A program made the position numbers and the translations under genes. From Corynebacterium amycolatum (GTDB lineage Bacteria; Actinomycetota; Actinomycetes; Mycobacteriales; Mycobacteriaceae), in contig NZ_CP069513.1 of NCBI RefSeq assembly GCF_016889425.1, positions 124,001-188,000 of the forward strand: a stretch of DNA of 64,000 bases, in the 5' to 3' direction. Position 1 is the first letter of the stretch, and the number at the start of each line of letters is the position of its first letter. The notes beneath the pieces were generated by a model that was given only the letters and a program-made list of their open reading frames with translations, was not told the DNA's origin and searched no databases. Shown piece after piece: positions 8,979 through 18,618 of the stretch.

Positions 8979-10616
8979 ATGACTGTAGATATCACCGCAA
9001 CCGAACAGTGGGCTCAGCTAGCTAAGCGCGTGGACAATGTTCGCGCCACCTCGCTGCGTGAGCTTTTCGCCAATGAAGATGGCCGCACTGAGAAGCTGAC
9101 TTTCGATGCGGGCACTCTCCACGTTGACCTTTCCAAGAACTTGATGTGCCTCGACGGTTTTGCCGAGCTGGTTGAGCTCGCTCGTGCAGCTGGCATCGAA
9201 GAAGCACGCGAGAAGATGTTCCGCGGTGACAAGATCAACACCACTGAAAACCGCTCCGTGCTGCACACCGCGCTGCGCCTGCCAGCAGAGGAAAATCTGA
9301 CCGTCGGTGACCAGGATGTCGCTGCCGACGTGCATGAGGTGCTCGGCCGCATGCGCGATTTCGCTCGCAGCCTCCGCAGTGGAGACTGGCTGGGATACAC
9401 GGGTCACACTATTAAGACTGTGGTCAACATCGGCATCGGTGGCTCCGACTTGGGCCCGGCAATGGTGACCAAGGCGCTGCGCACCTACGCCACTGCCGGC
9501 ATTGATGCCCGCTTTGTCTCTAACGTTGACCCGTCTGATCTGCAGGCAGTTCTGGATGAGGTCGATCCGGAGTCCACGCTGTTTATCGTCGCTTCCAAGA
9601 CCTTCACCACGCAGGAGACGCTCTCCAACGCTCACGCAGCTCGCCGCTGGCTTATCCAGCAGCTGGGTAGCGAAGAAGCCGTCGCCAAGCACTTCGTTGC
9701 CGTTTCCACGAATGCCGAAAAGGTCGCCGAATTCGGCATCGACACTGAGAACATGTTTGGCTTCTGGGACTGGGTCGGCGGCCGCTACTCCGTCGACTCC
9801 GCCATCGGCCTGTCCATCATGGCCGTCGTTGGTCCGATGGACTTCATGCGCTTCCTGCAGGGCTTCCGCGCAATGGATGAGCACTTCCTCAACGCTCCGC
9901 TGGAGCAGAACGTGCCGGTGCTGATGGGCATGCTGAATGTTTGGTACTCGAACTTCCTCGACGCTCAGTCGCATGCCGTGCTGCCCTACTCCGAGGATCT
10001 CTCTCGCTTCCCGGCGTACCTTCAGCAGCTCACCATGGAATCGAACGGTAAGTCCGTGCGTACCGACGGCAAGAGGGTGGACTACAACACCGGAGAAATC
10101 TTCTGGGGTGAGCCGGGAACGAACGGCCAGCACGCTTTCTTCCAGCTCCTTCACCAGGGAACTCGCCTGGTTCCGGCTGACTTCATCGGCTTTGCCCGCC
10201 CACGCCAGGATCTGCCGACGGCATCTGGCGAAGGTTCCATGCACGACCTACTGATGAGTAACTTCTTCGCACAGACCAAGGTGCTGGCCTTCGGTAAGAC
10301 CGCAGAAGAAATTCGCGCAGAGGGCGTTGCCGAGGAACTCGTAGAGCACAAGGTCATGCCGGGTAACCGTCCGACCACGACCATCATGGCCGAGGAACTG
10401 ACCCCGGACGCTGTCGGTGCGCTGATTGCACTCTACGAGCACATCACTTTCGTCGAGGGCATTGTCTGGGGCCTGAACTCCTTCGACCAGTGGGGCGTGG
10501 AGCTGGGCAAGCAGCAGGCCGGTGACCTGCTGCCTGCGGTCACTGGTGAAGTAGCACCGGATTCTGGCGATACTTCCACCGATGCGCTGCTGACGTGGTA
10601 CCGAGATAAGCGCTAG
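8979..10616 (+). CDS. pgi: Glucose-6-phosphate isomerase
   Basis: Interconverts glucose-6-phosphate and fructose-6-phosphate in glycolysis. Recognised by [14 protein letters not shown], the sugar-phosphate loop [12 protein letters not shown], the PGI signature [15 protein letters not shown], and [25 protein letters not shown] with the catalytic His. The length of 545 residues is normal. The frame is open upstream to 8862, but ATG 8979 is preferred: it is preceded by GGAGCAGGA, and a TATAAA at 8940-8945 would be its -10 element, which the longer version would place inside the coding sequence. A hairpin terminator follows directly. Confidence 0.96.
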   Translation: MTVDITATEQWAQLAKRVDNVRATSLRELFANEDGRTEKLTFDAGTLHVDLSKNLMCLDGFAELVELARAAGIEEAREKMFRGDKINTTENRSVLHTALRLPAEENLTVGDQDVAADVHEVLGRMRDFARSLRSGDWLGYTGHTIKTVVNIGIGGSDLGPAMVTKALRTYATAGIDARFVSNVDPSDLQAVLDEVDPESTLFIVASKTFTTQETLSNAHAARRWLIQQLGSEEAVAKHFVAVSTNAEKVAEFGIDTENMFGFWDWVGGRYSVDSAIGLSIMAVVGPMDFMRFLQGFRAMDEHFLNAPLEQNVPVLMGMLNVWYSNFLDAQSHAVLPYSEDLSRFPAYLQQLTMESNGKSVRTDGKRVDYNTGEIFWGEPGTNGQHAFFQLLHQGTRLVPADFIGFARPRQDLPTASGEGSMHDLLMSNFFAQTKVLAFGKTAEEIRAEGVAEELVEHKVMPGNRPTTTIMAEELTPDAVGALIALYEHITFVEGIVWGLNSFDQWGVELGKQQAGDLLPAVTGEVAPDSGDTSTDALLTWYRDKR

Positions 10617-10651
10617 CGGCTCTTAGACAGCTGGCCTAAATAGCTAACAGC

Positions 10652-10690
10652 CCGCCCTCGGCTTCTCGCTGCGGGCGGACTTTTGTTATT
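10652..10690 (+). terminator. Rho-independent terminator of pgi
   Basis: CCGCCC (10652-10657) pairs with GGGCGG (10673-10678), extended by a GC pair inside the loop, and is followed by TTTTGTTATTT. Confidence 0.75.
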
Positions 10691-10699
10691 TGTATCCCC

Positions 10700-10839
10700 C
10701 TAAATCTTCACCGCGTAACCGTCAGCGCGATAGCCCTTAACAATCTCCTTGCCAAATGGGAAGCAGGTCACCGGGATCATCTTGACATTGGCCACAGGCC
10801 ACCGAACAAAAGCCAAATGATATTCAGCAAGGTCTTCAT
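10700..10839 (-). pseudogene. YccF (DUF307) family remnant with internal deletion
   Basis: Two pieces of a YccF-type inner-membrane protein are fused with loss of the middle. From ATG 10839 one frame gives MKTLLNIIWLLFGG, the standard YccF N-terminus. Around 10798 the recognisable sequence moves to another frame, WPVANVKMIPVTCFPFGKEI, which resembles the end of a YccF repeat (IPxxxANxKxIPxxxxPxG), followed by about 16 residues to the TAG at 10700. An intact protein would have well over 100 residues; only ~45 codons remain, and the frames do not match. It lies just downstream of the pgi terminator on the opposite strand. The assignment rests on motif memory, not a database search. Confidence 0.6.
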
Positions 10840-11010
10840 GCCACTTAAGTCTAGTCAGGATGCGTAGTCGGCAACTGGAGCTAGCAAGGCTCAACTAACA
10901 CCTGCGCAAGGTCTGGAGCTAAGCCAATGAGGCCACCTGGCTGCGGTGAGAATAAGTCGCGGCATCTCGTCGTAAAGCGGGGTTGGGAAAAAGTGAATAG
11001 TATCTAAGTC

Positions 11011-11766
11011 ATGTCTGCCTACATTGAAGATGATGTTCTTGCCTATCGACTTGCCGTGGGCGCCAGTGAAATTCTCAAGGGTGTCCGCAACGTAGGCCTG
11101 CTGCGTGGCCGCATTCTGGGAGATGCCGGCGACGCACTGGCACAGGAGTGGATTGCCCGCGTACTGGAGCAGCACCGTCCGGACGACGGACTGCTGTCGG
11201 AGGAAGCCGCGGATAACCGTGAGCGCCTGGACTCAAAGCGTGTGTGGATCATTGACCCACTCGATGGCACTCGAGAGTTTGCTTCGGGCCGTCAGGACTG
11301 GGCAGTTCATGTCGCTCTGGTAGAGGACGGTCAGCCGACCCACGCTGCTGTTGGTCTGCCGGATCACGGCCAGGTTTTCCACACGGGTGAGGCCAAGGCT
11401 GTGCAGGGGCCGCGTGCGGGCAAGATTGTCGTATCGCGTACTCGCCCACCGGCTGTGGCGAAGTACGTCGCTGACAAGCTGGGCATGGAGCTGGTGGAGA
11501 TGGGCTCCGCTGGCGCGAAGGCAATGCACGTGCTGCTCGGTGACTACGACGCCTACATCCACGACGGTGGTCAGTACGAGTGGGACTCGGCAGCGCCGGT
11601 TGGTGTCGCTAAGTCCGCCGGTTTGCATGTCAGCCGCCTAGACGGCTCCGCGCCGACCTACAATAATGTCGATACTTTCCTGCCGGATATGCTGTTCTGC
11701 CGACCGGACCTGTCGGAGGAGATTCTGGCAGCGGTGAAGGAATTCAAGAATCAAGAGCAGAAGTAG
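11011..11766 (+). CDS. cysQ: 3'(2'),5'-bisphosphate nucleotidase CysQ / inositol monophosphatase family
   Basis: A 251-residue Li+-sensitive, Mg2+-dependent phosphatase. Metal-binding motifs are visible: GLLSEEAADN (Glu ligand), IDPLDGTREF (the DPxDGT signature) and YEWDSAAPVG (the WDxAAP C-terminal motif). The REFASGRQDWAVHVALVED context is typical of CysQ, which removes the 3'-phosphate of PAP formed during sulfate activation, rather than of IMPases. It lies 16 bp upstream of thyA on the same strand, so cysQ, thyA and dfrA form a transcription unit. The ATG follows an AT-rich AATAGTATCTAAGTC with no strong ribosome binding site. Confidence 0.87.
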   Translation: MSAYIEDDVLAYRLAVGASEILKGVRNVGLLRGRILGDAGDALAQEWIARVLEQHRPDDGLLSEEAADNRERLDSKRVWIIDPLDGTREFASGRQDWAVHVALVEDGQPTHAAVGLPDHGQVFHTGEAKAVQGPRAGKIVVSRTRPPAVAKYVADKLGMELVEMGSAGAKAMHVLLGDYDAYIHDGGQYEWDSAAPVGVAKSAGLHVSRLDGSAPTYNNVDTFLPDMLFCRPDLSEEILAAVKEFKNQEQK

Positions 11767-11782
11767 GTAAGTTAGGGCGGCT

Positions 11783-12619
11783 ATGACCGACTCCACTGAC
11801 ATCACGACACAGCCTCATCAGGGCATTAAGACTCCGTACGAGGATTTGCTGCGCGAAATTCTCGCTGACGGAGCAGCGAAATCAGACCGCACTGGCACGG
11901 GCACTCGCTCAGTGTTCGGCCGCCAACTGCGCTTTGATCTGAGCGAGGGCTTCCCGCTGATCACCACTAAAAAGGTGCACCTGAAGTCCATCGTGTACGA
12001 GCTGCTGTGGTTCCTCCGCGGCGATTCAAACGTCCGGTGGCTCCAGGACCGCGGAGTGACTATTTGGGATGAGTGGGCAGACGACAACGGCGACCTCGGC
12101 CCGGTCTATGGCGTGCAGTGGCGCTCCTGGCCCACTCCGGATGGGCACCACATCGACCAGATTGCACAGGCGCTGGAGACTTTGAAGTCCAACCCGGATA
12201 GCCGCCGTAACATCGTCAGCGCCTGGAATGTCTCCGAGATTTCCAATATGGCGCTGCCGCCATGCCATCTGCTGTTCCAGTTCTACGTCGCAGATGGCAA
12301 GCTCAGCTGCCAGCTCTACCAGCGCAGCGCGGACATGTTCCTGGGCGTGCCATTTAACATCGCTTCCTATGCACTGTTGACGCACATGATGGCGCAGCAG
12401 GCGGGCTTGGATGTTGGTGAGTTCATCTGGACCGGTGGTGATTGCCACATCTATGACAACCACATTGAACAGTGCGAACTGCAGGTCTCCCGTGAGCCAC
12501 GCCCCTATCCCACGCTGAAGCTTCGGAAGGCCGACAGCATTTTCGACTACGCTTACGAGGACATCGAGGTCATCGGCTACGACCCGCATCCTCTGATTCG
12601 CGGTCAGGTGGCTGTCTAA
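11783..12619 (+). CDS. thyA: Thymidylate synthase
   Basis: Methylates dUMP to dTMP using 5,10-methylene-THF. The nucleophile is in [12 protein letters not shown], the phosphate-binding Arg region is [13 protein letters not shown] with RRNIVSAWN, and [20 protein letters not shown] plus DCHIYDNH complete the classical ThyA signature. The length of 278 residues is close to the E. coli enzyme (264). It is followed 23 bp later by dihydrofolate reductase, which recycles the dihydrofolate it produces; this pairing is common. Confidence 0.96.
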   Translation: MTDSTDITTQPHQGIKTPYEDLLREILADGAAKSDRTGTGTRSVFGRQLRFDLSEGFPLITTKKVHLKSIVYELLWFLRGDSNVRWLQDRGVTIWDEWADDNGDLGPVYGVQWRSWPTPDGHHIDQIAQALETLKSNPDSRRNIVSAWNVSEISNMALPPCHLLFQFYVADGKLSCQLYQRSADMFLGVPFNIASYALLTHMMAQQAGLDVGEFIWTGGDCHIYDNHIEQCELQVSREPRPYPTLKLRKADSIFDYAYEDIEVIGYDPHPLIRGQVAV

Positions 12620-12642
12620 GTCAGCGAAAGGTGAGTGTCGAC

Positions 12643-13173
12643 ATGAACGAGTCCACCGCTTCCACCAGTGCAAGGCCCCCGTTTGTAGGGATGATTTGGG
12701 CGCAGTCTCGGGCCGGCATTATCGGCGACGGCGCGACTATGCCCTGGCATCTGCCTGAAGATCTCCAGCATTTCAAAACAACGACGATGGGCGCACCAGT
12801 CATCATGGGGCGCCGCACGTGGGACTCGCTGAATCCCAAGTTCCGTCCACTCCCGGGTCGTCGAAACATCGTCCTTTCACGCTCCGTGTCCGATTTCCCC
12901 GGCGGTGAATCCGCAGCCAGTCTCGAAGCGGCACTCGCAGCCGTCGCCGACGAGCCCGCAGCATGGATTATCGGGGGCGGACGTGTCTATCGCGATGCAC
13001 TTTCGCTTGCCGACGAATGCGTGGTCACCGACATTGATACTGATGTCAATGTCCCGGTACCGGTCATGGCTCCCGACCTCTACGACTGGGTCCGCATTGA
13101 GGATGGCCCGTGGCAGACGTCAACGACCGGCCTACGCTACCGCTTCTGCACATGGCGGCGCATAGAGGATTAG
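12643..13173 (+). CDS. dfrA: Dihydrofolate reductase
   Basis: Reduces dihydrofolate to tetrahydrofolate with NADPH. The N-terminal strand FVGMIWAQSRAGIIGDGATMPWHLPEDLQHFK carries the catalytic acid region (Glu in LPEDLQHF) and the Trp-His of the folate site. VIMGRRTWDSL is the NADPH-binding motif and WIIGGGRVYRDAL the second glycine-rich motif. ATG 12643 is preferred over GTG 12631, because GAAAGGTGAG at 12626-12635 is a good ribosome binding site for the ATG and overlaps the GTG. It is the last gene of the cysQ-thyA-dfrA unit. Confidence 0.94.
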   Translation: MNESTASTSARPPFVGMIWAQSRAGIIGDGATMPWHLPEDLQHFKTTTMGAPVIMGRRTWDSLNPKFRPLPGRRNIVLSRSVSDFPGGESAASLEAALAAVADEPAAWIIGGGRVYRDALSLADECVVTDIDTDVNVPVPVMAPDLYDWVRIEDGPWQTSTTGLRYRFCTWRRIED

Positions 13174-13312
13174 CTTCCTTTAAAAGCCTCGGAAGGAAAG
13201 CCTCCGAAGAGCATCTGGGAAGGCTGCCTAGCAAGGCTCTGAGGTGGGGCTACTGCCCGGCGGACGTATTGCGCAATGGAATATCGGCCTTGGTCCGCGC
13301 GTTGGACTAAGT

Positions 13313-13591
13313 ATGACTGATGTGAAGACTCCACAGACCACCGAACACGTGACCATTTACGCTGCGGCCTGGTGCCCTTTCTGCCAGAACCTCATTGCTG
13401 GCCTGAAGGAAAACGGCACTCCGTTTGAGGCTTGGGACGTCGAAAAGCACGACGACCTTTCGAAGTGGGTTGAGTCCGTCAATGACGGCAACCGCGTTGT
13501 GCCGACTGTGCTGTACTCCGATGGCGAGCACGCCACGAATCCGTCTGTGGAGGAAGTCACCGCTAAGTACGCTGAGCTCTCCAGCAAGTAA
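13313..13591 (+). CDS. Glutaredoxin-like (mycoredoxin-type) protein
   Basis: A 92-residue thioredoxin-fold protein with the redox motif WCPFC after the first strand (VTIYAAAWCPFCQNL), the cis-Pro motif VVPTVLYSDG and the C-terminal helix NPSVEEVTAKYAELSSK. It matches actinobacterial glutaredoxin-like proteins, of which mycoredoxins reduce mycothiol-mixed disulfides; in-cell partner and electron donor are inferred. The frame is open upstream to 13244, but ATG 13313 puts the first beta-strand at the expected distance. It stands 139 bp after dfrA and is closed by a strong terminator. Confidence 0.85.
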   Translation: MTDVKTPQTTEHVTIYAAAWCPFCQNLIAGLKENGTPFEAWDVEKHDDLSKWVESVNDGNRVVPTVLYSDGEHATNPSVEEVTAKYAELSSK

Positions 13592-13634
13592 GCACAGCAT
13601 AAGCGCATCGGTACGTTCTTATTGCACAACCAAA

Positions 13635-13670
13635 AAGCCGAGCCCCACTTTCGGGGCTCGGCTTGTTTTA
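13635..13670. terminator. Strong, probably bidirectional terminator
   Basis: AAGCCGAGCCCC (13635-13646) and GGGGCTCGGCTT (13653-13664) form a perfect 12-bp stem with a 6-nt loop, with A's on one side and GTTTTA on the other. It serves the glutaredoxin-like gene and can also stop transcription from the convergent lpdA gene. Confidence 0.85.
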
Positions 13671-13713
13671 ATTACGAGTGCGGCCGGTCATGCTGCCAGT
13701 CGCGATACCAGCA

Positions 13714-15123
13714 TTAATCCAAATCGTCGTGTGCCATCAGCTGACGAGCAGCCTCAGTAATCGAGCCAGACAGCGACGGGTAGACAGAGAAGGAGCTTGC
13801 CAGGTCATCGACGGTGAGCTGGTTGGAAACACACACAGCAATTGGCAGAATCAGCTCCGAGGCGGTCGGAGCGACCACCACACCACCGATAATCATGCCG
13901 GAATTCTTACGGCAGAACAGCTTGACGAAGCCGTGGCGCAGCGAGCGCATCTTCGCACGCGGGTTACCTGCCAGCGGGAAAACCTCAACACGAGCGGAGA
14001 CCTCACCGGACTCAATCTGAGCCTGGGAGACACCAACAGTCGCAATCTCCGGGCGGGTGAACACTGCCGAGGAAACGGTGCGCAGGCGAATTGGCGAAAC
14101 ACCTTCACCGAGGGCGTGGTACATCGCAATACGACCCTGCATAGCTGCAACGGAAGCCAGCGGGAACAAGTCGGTGCAGTCACCGGCAGCGTAGATGCCC
14201 GGCACGTTGGTGCGGGAAACACGGTCAACGTGAATGTGGCCAGACGGGGTCATTTTCACACCACTTGCGTCCAGCCCCATATCCGCAGTGTTCGGAATCG
14301 ATCCAACGGTCATCAACGCGTGGGAGCCGAAGACCTCACGGCCGTCGGAAGTGACGACGCGAACGCCGCCGTCCTCAGTGCGTTCGACAAGATCACAGCG
14401 GGCGTTCTTCACAACGTCCACACCGCGCTCCAGCAGGACCTCCTCCAGGGCATCTGCAGCGTCAGCATCCTCGTGCGGCAGGATACGGTCACGCGAAGCG
14501 ACCATGGTGACCTTCACACCCAACTCGGTGAAAGAGGATACGAACTCAGCGCCGGTAACACCAGAACCGACCACAATGAGGTGCTCCGGCAGCTCCTCCA
14601 GTTCGTAAACCTGACGCCAGGTCAAAATACGGTCACCATCAGGAATCGCACCCGGCAGAATACGTGGGGACGCACCGGTGCAGACCAGCACCAGGTCGGC
14701 TTCAAGAGTGACCTCGCCGCCCTCGAGCAAGTCGACGGTGACGTAGTGAGTTACACGGCCCGGGTCGTGGTCATCGAGACGACCGCGGCCCTGCAGCATC
14801 TTGATGCCCTCGCGCTCCATCTGTGCGCGAACATCGTCAGACTGCTGCTGCGCCAGGCGCTTAACGCGCTCGTTGACCGCAGTGAAGTCGATTTTACGCT
14901 GGGAGAAGTCCGGGCGAAGACCCATCTCGTCCGCACGGCGCATATCGGTACGAACGCCCGTCGCCGCGATGAAGGCCTTAGAGGGAACGCAATCCCACAG
15001 GACGGAAGAACCGCCCATACCGGCATCCTCAACCACAGTGACTTCAGCACCGTACTTGGCGCCAACCAGCGCTGCTTCGTAGCCGGCTGGGCCGCCGCCA
15101 ATGATTACGATCCTCTGTGCCAC
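13714..15123 (-). CDS. lpdA: NAD(P)H-quinone dehydrogenase of the LpdA type
   Basis: A 469-residue flavoprotein disulfide reductase homologue. It has the FAD dinucleotide fold IVIIGGGPAGYEAA, the NAD fold VVGSGVTGAEFVS and the second FAD motif YAAGDCTD. The first active-site Cys is missing: the usual CxxxxC reads SVLWDC, as in mycobacterial LpdA (Rv3303c). That protein is a quinone reductase, not a lipoamide dehydrogenase. The GTG start at 15123 has GGAGG just upstream. The neighbouring M20 amidohydrolase and upp genes occur near lpdA in mycobacteria too, which supports the identity. Confidence 0.9.
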   Translation of the reverse strand: MAQRIVIIGGGPAGYEAALVGAKYGAEVTVVEDAGMGGSSVLWDCVPSKAFIAATGVRTDMRRADEMGLRPDFSQRKIDFTAVNERVKRLAQQQSDDVRAQMEREGIKMLQGRGRLDDHDPGRVTHYVTVDLLEGGEVTLEADLVLVCTGASPRILPGAIPDGDRILTWRQVYELEELPEHLIVVGSGVTGAEFVSSFTELGVKVTMVASRDRILPHEDADAADALEEVLLERGVDVVKNARCDLVERTEDGGVRVVTSDGREVFGSHALMTVGSIPNTADMGLDASGVKMTPSGHIHVDRVSRTNVPGIYAAGDCTDLFPLASVAAMQGRIAMYHALGEGVSPIRLRTVSSAVFTRPEIATVGVSQAQIESGEVSARVEVFPLAGNPRAKMRSLRHGFVKLFCRKNSGMIIGGVVVAPTASELILPIAVCVSNQLTVDDLASSFSVYPSLSGSITEAARQLMAHDDLD

Positions 15124-15198
15124 AAATCCTCCAAAGTTGCCGTGGATATCACAATGTAACTACCGCGGGAGGCATTTTCCCCGCTTTGCCCCAATATT

Positions 15199-16425
15199 CT
15201 AACGGACAGTCATGGTTGGCTGCGCGCCATCCTCATAGCGTGCGACGATGCCAGCGAAGAGTTTCACACCAACGCCCAGGCAACGCTCGTCCACGATTAG
15301 ATCATCTCGGTGCAAATCGTGCTTGTCTCCACGACCGGACCAGCAGCCCAGACGAGCCATCGCACCCGGGACGTGCTCGAGATACCAACCGAAGTCCTCG
15401 CCGCCGGACGACTGTGGGGCCTGAATGACAGCATTCTCGTCCACTCGTCGCACCGCTTCCGCAATCAGGGCGGTGCAGTATTCGTCGTTAAGCACAGGCG
15501 GCACGCCACGCTCGTAGTTGATGGTGCAATCGGCGCCGGTCGGAGCGAGGACCTGTTCAATCAGTTCGCGCACAAGTGGATCGATGTCGCGCCAGGTCTT
15601 GATGTCCGCGGTGCGCAGGGTGCCACTGACGCTGCCTTCCGACGGAATCGCGTTGTGCGCGTACCCGGAGTGAACGGAGCCGAACGTCAGCACGGTGCCC
15701 GTACGAGGATCGACGCGTCGCGACAGCAAGCCCGGCAAATCTACAATCAATTTACCCAGCGCATAGACAACATCGGCCGTCATCTGCGGACGAGAGGTAT
15801 GCCCGCCCGGACCATGCACCTGAATCTCCAGGGTGTCGGCTGCAGAGGTGATGGCACCTGTTCGAACGCCAACGTGACCGACACGTAACTTCGGCTCACA
15901 GTGGACAGCAAAAATACGTTCAACACCATTGAGCGCACCGGCAGCGATAACTTCGGGCGCACCGCCAACCATGACTTCCTCTGCCGGTTGGAAAATGAAA
16001 CGCAGCGGAGTAGGCAACGTGTGCTTCTCGTGGTACTCAGCCATGGCCAATGCCGTCGCGAGCGTAATCGCGGTGTGAAAATCATGCCCGCAGGCATGCA
16101 TGACGCCATCGTTGGTGCTGGCAAACTCCAGCCCCGTGGTCTCAGTAATTGGAAGCGCGTCTATGTCACCACGGAAAGCGAGACGCCCTGGGAGTTCACC
16201 TCCGGCGTCACTACCGGCGAGTTCGGCTTCACCAATGTCAACCATCAAGCCGGTGTTGGGAAACAGCACTGGTTTCAGCCCTGCAGCACGCAGCTTCTCC
16301 TCCACAAAAGCCGTGGTGGCGTGCTCCATGTGAGATAGCTCTGGGTGCGCATGAAGATGCCGCCGCCACTCGAGAACCTCGTTCGCATGCTCGGCCCACC
16401 AGTGCTTAATAAACTCCTCAATCAC
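15199..16425 (-). CDS. M20-family amidohydrolase (AmiA/AmiB-like metallopeptidase)
   Basis: A di-zinc amidohydrolase of the M20D branch, which cleaves N-acyl amino acids or related amides. Visible motifs are RRHLHAHPELSHMEHAT, FRGDIDALPITE (metal-binding Asp), MHACGHDFHTA (His ligand), IFQPAEE (catalytic and ligand Glu pair) and SGGEDFGWYLEHVPGAM near the end. An ATG at 16449 is also in frame; GTG 16425 has GGAGAG immediately upstream, so either start is possible. It lies 75 bp upstream of lpdA on the same strand and is divergent from the Ser/Thr-rich protein gene. Substrate is unknown. Confidence 0.85.
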   Translation of the reverse strand: MIEEFIKHWWAEHANEVLEWRRHLHAHPELSHMEHATTAFVEEKLRAAGLKPVLFPNTGLMVDIGEAELAGSDAGGELPGRLAFRGDIDALPITETTGLEFASTNDGVMHACGHDFHTAITLATALAMAEYHEKHTLPTPLRFIFQPAEEVMVGGAPEVIAAGALNGVERIFAVHCEPKLRVGHVGVRTGAITSAADTLEIQVHGPGGHTSRPQMTADVVYALGKLIVDLPGLLSRRVDPRTGTVLTFGSVHSGYAHNAIPSEGSVSGTLRTADIKTWRDIDPLVRELIEQVLAPTGADCTINYERGVPPVLNDEYCTALIAEAVRRVDENAVIQAPQSSGGEDFGWYLEHVPGAMARLGCWSGRGDKHDLHRDDLIVDERCLGVGVKLFAGIVARYEDGAQPTMTVR

Positions 16426-16621
16426 AACTCTCCAGTGTAAGCGCTCCATCGACAGGCCGTAACAAGAGGCCTACCGACGACTGGGCCAGCGATAGCAGTG
16501 GCCGGCAAGCGCTTGAATGTCAGCGCCAGACGTACACATGACCAGGAGTCACTTCTTTAACTTTGACCTCTTCAATTATCAGATGTTTCACATTTTGAGG
16601 AAGTCTGCGATGATAATAGGC

Positions 16622-17305
16622 ATGTCCGGCAATGGCACACCTAAGTCTCTCAGCATCCCCATCATCATCGTGGCCACAGCACTCGTGGTCGTCATCGGCA
16701 TCGCCATCGGCCTGTCGCTGAACAATAGTGATGAGCCCCAGCGTCCGGAGGTCCCCTCCTCCTCGCAGCCGACGTCGCCCAGTTCGACACCGCCGTCCTC
16801 GACGAGTTCGACTTCTACGAGCAAGACGACCACCACGACGACAACTACGTCGAAGACCTCCGAGACGTCGTCAAGCACGCCGAGCACTTCGACATCTTCC
16901 TCGTCGTCGACGCCGAGCACCACGTCTTCGTCATCCACGACGACGAGCTCCGAGCCGACATCAGCTCCGGAGGGACAGGACTTCGGCACTGGGCGCTCCG
17001 ACCTGGACGGCCTGGGCTTCGTGGGCAGCTCCGCACGCTGCGACAGCGGCGACCGAGCTTTTGCTGTTGTCGCCGCTGAACAGGGAATTAAGGCTGCTGC
17101 TTGTGAGACACGCTCCGGCGAGAAGTACTACCGCTCCGATACACCACAGGGTTCCGGATCGATGGACATCATCGTCGATGAGGGCGACCGCGTTGTTGCA
17201 CAAAACGGCTCGTACAAGTACCAGATGTCCCCCGACGGAGTTCTTGTGACCAAGGACAACGAGGTCGTCAAAAAGTACGCTGCAGAAGCCTGGGGCACTG
17301 CCTAA
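16622..17305 (+). CDS. Membrane-anchored Ser/Thr-rich extracellular protein
   Basis: Function not recognised. From ATG 16622 the 227 residues begin with a short polar N-terminus and one membrane segment (IPIIIVATALVVVIGIAIGL) without lipobox, so it is probably a type II anchored protein. Residues ~35-120 are almost only Ser, Thr and Pro with a run of Thr codons, a likely cell-wall-spanning linker. The C-terminal ~105 residues form a small folded domain containing two Cys (SARCDSGDRAF and AACETRSGEKYYR), perhaps a disulfide. The frame is open upstream to 16517, but the later ATG starts the membrane segment properly. It converges with upp. Confidence 0.75.
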   Translation: MSGNGTPKSLSIPIIIVATALVVVIGIAIGLSLNNSDEPQRPEVPSSSQPTSPSSTPPSSTSSTSTSKTTTTTTTTSKTSETSSSTPSTSTSSSSSTPSTTSSSSTTTSSEPTSAPEGQDFGTGRSDLDGLGFVGSSARCDSGDRAFAVVAAEQGIKAAACETRSGEKYYRSDTPQGSGSMDIIVDEGDRVVAQNGSYKYQMSPDGVLVTKDNEVVKKYAAEAWGTA

Positions 17306-17314
17306 GAAATCAAC

Positions 17315-17950
17315 TTAAAGATCAATGTTGCGGGGACCGTAGAGGCGGTCGCCCGCATCTCCCAGCCCCGGCACGATGTAGGCATCCTCGTTAAGATCCG
17401 GGTCCACCACAGTGGTGACAAGACGCACCGGGAAACCGGATTCCTTCAAGGCGTCGACACCCTGCTGTGCGGAAATGATGCACACGGCCGTGATGTTGTC
17501 CGCTCCGCGATCTGCCAACAGCTTCAGGGCATGCAGCAGTGAACCACCGGTTGCCAGCATTGGGTCGACCAGGAAGACAGTGCGCCCGGACAAATCCTCC
17601 GGCAGCGCCTCGAGGTACGGCACCGGCTCATGGGTTTCCTCATTACGAGCCAAGCCAATAAATCCCACCTGCGCATCCGGAATCATCGACAGCGACGGAT
17701 CAATCATGCCAAGCCCCGCACGAATGACGGGAACAATAATCGGCGGATCCTGCAGACGGTAACCCGGCGCGGTGGTGATTGGGGTCTGAACATCGAAGTT
17801 ATCGACGGGCAGCTCCCGGCTTGCCTCGTAAATCAGCATTGCGCCCAGATCGGCGAGTGCCGCACGGAAGCCCGCGTTATCAGTGCGCGCGTCGCGCAGA
17901 ATGGTCAAACGTGACTGTGCCAAGGGATGGTTGACAACGGTAATCTCCAT
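17315..17950 (-). CDS. upp: Uracil phosphoribosyltransferase
   Basis: Salvages uracil to UMP using PRPP. The 211 residues from ATG 17950 ([19 protein letters not shown]) match the family length. [23 protein letters not shown] and the PRPP loop [18 protein letters not shown] are diagnostic, and the C-terminal [14 protein letters not shown] is the uracil-binding end. The frame is open to 18064 but the extra residues are not family-like. GGAAGG immediately precedes the chosen ATG. It is convergent with the Ser/Thr-rich protein gene, only 9 bp apart. Confidence 0.95.
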   Translation of the reverse strand: MEITVVNHPLAQSRLTILRDARTDNAGFRAALADLGAMLIYEASRELPVDNFDVQTPITTAPGYRLQDPPIIVPVIRAGLGMIDPSLSMIPDAQVGFIGLARNEETHEPVPYLEALPEDLSGRTVFLVDPMLATGGSLLHALKLLADRGADNITAVCIISAQQGVDALKESGFPVRLVTTVVDPDLNEDAYIVPGLGDAGDRLYGPRNIDL

Positions 17951-18213
17951 GCCTTCCAAAATACATTGCTTTGCTTTTGCCGCTCTGGTGCCGGCATCGC
18001 AAGTTTCTGAAAACGCGTTCCGCAAAAAAGATGGAACCGAATCGGCCTTTTTCGCGCCTAACAATACGAGGGCTTTTTACTGCGCCCCATTTGTGTAAGC
18101 CCGCTTACTACCAAATCCACTTGCCACTCAGTCGCCGTCCGAACCTCGCTAGCCGTTCTGCCACAGCACTGAGTGTTTAACCACACGCGAATTTCCTAGA
18201 GAGGCCGTAAATC

Positions 18214-18618
18214 TTGTCCCGTCCATCACCGCACAGTCCCCACAGCCAATCATTTCTCTCTCCGGCCACTAGCGGGAATGACTCAGTCTTTACGCTGGTG
18301 CCAGAGCTTATTTCTGCCAATGCCGCGCGCCTTGACGCATTGTCGCAGCAGGACAGCGGCACTGCCTTGGACATCAGCGCACTGCACTCGCTTGGCGACG
18401 TCCCGTTTGCCGGCCCCTTCTGTCACGCTGCAGCCACTGCTCTACAGCGCCAACATGAGCATGTGGCTGAGCTGAATGAGTACGGCACCAGCGCTGCTCG
18501 TGCACTGAACGCTCTTGTCTCTGCGGTGTCCACTGCTGAAGATGCAGGCGCACATGCGTTGCAGTCCATTTCACCGAAAATGGGAGCCGTTGCAGCTCGC
18601 GGGATTGGCGGTGCGTGA
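18214..18618 (+). CDS. Small helical protein translationally coupled to an NlpC/P60 protein
   Basis: A 134-residue protein of no recognised family. The TTG start at 18214 follows GAGAGG by about nine bases. After ~25 polar residues it is predicted to be mainly helical and Ala-rich (LISANAARLDALSQQ, then FCHAAATALQRQHEHVAELNEYGTSAARALNALVSAVSTAED), ending with small residues. There is no signal peptide or membrane segment. Its stop overlaps the next start (TGATG), so the two are co-translated. The two-helix character and partner gene recall WXG100/ESX-associated proteins, but no WxG motif is present. Confidence 0.7.
   Translation: MSRPSPHSPHSQSFLSPATSGNDSVFTLVPELISANAARLDALSQQDSGTALDISALHSLGDVPFAGPFCHAAATALQRQHEHVAELNEYGTSAARALNALVSAVSTAEDAGAHALQSISPKMGAVAARGIGGA

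Noticed and set aside
9018..10244. 408-residue open frame opposite pgi
   Set aside because: It mirrors the codon pattern of pgi and shows no protein motifs.
13678..15159. 493-residue open frame opposite lpdA
   Set aside because: Antisense shadow of a well-supported flavoprotein gene; composition rich in His, Arg and Thr without motifs.
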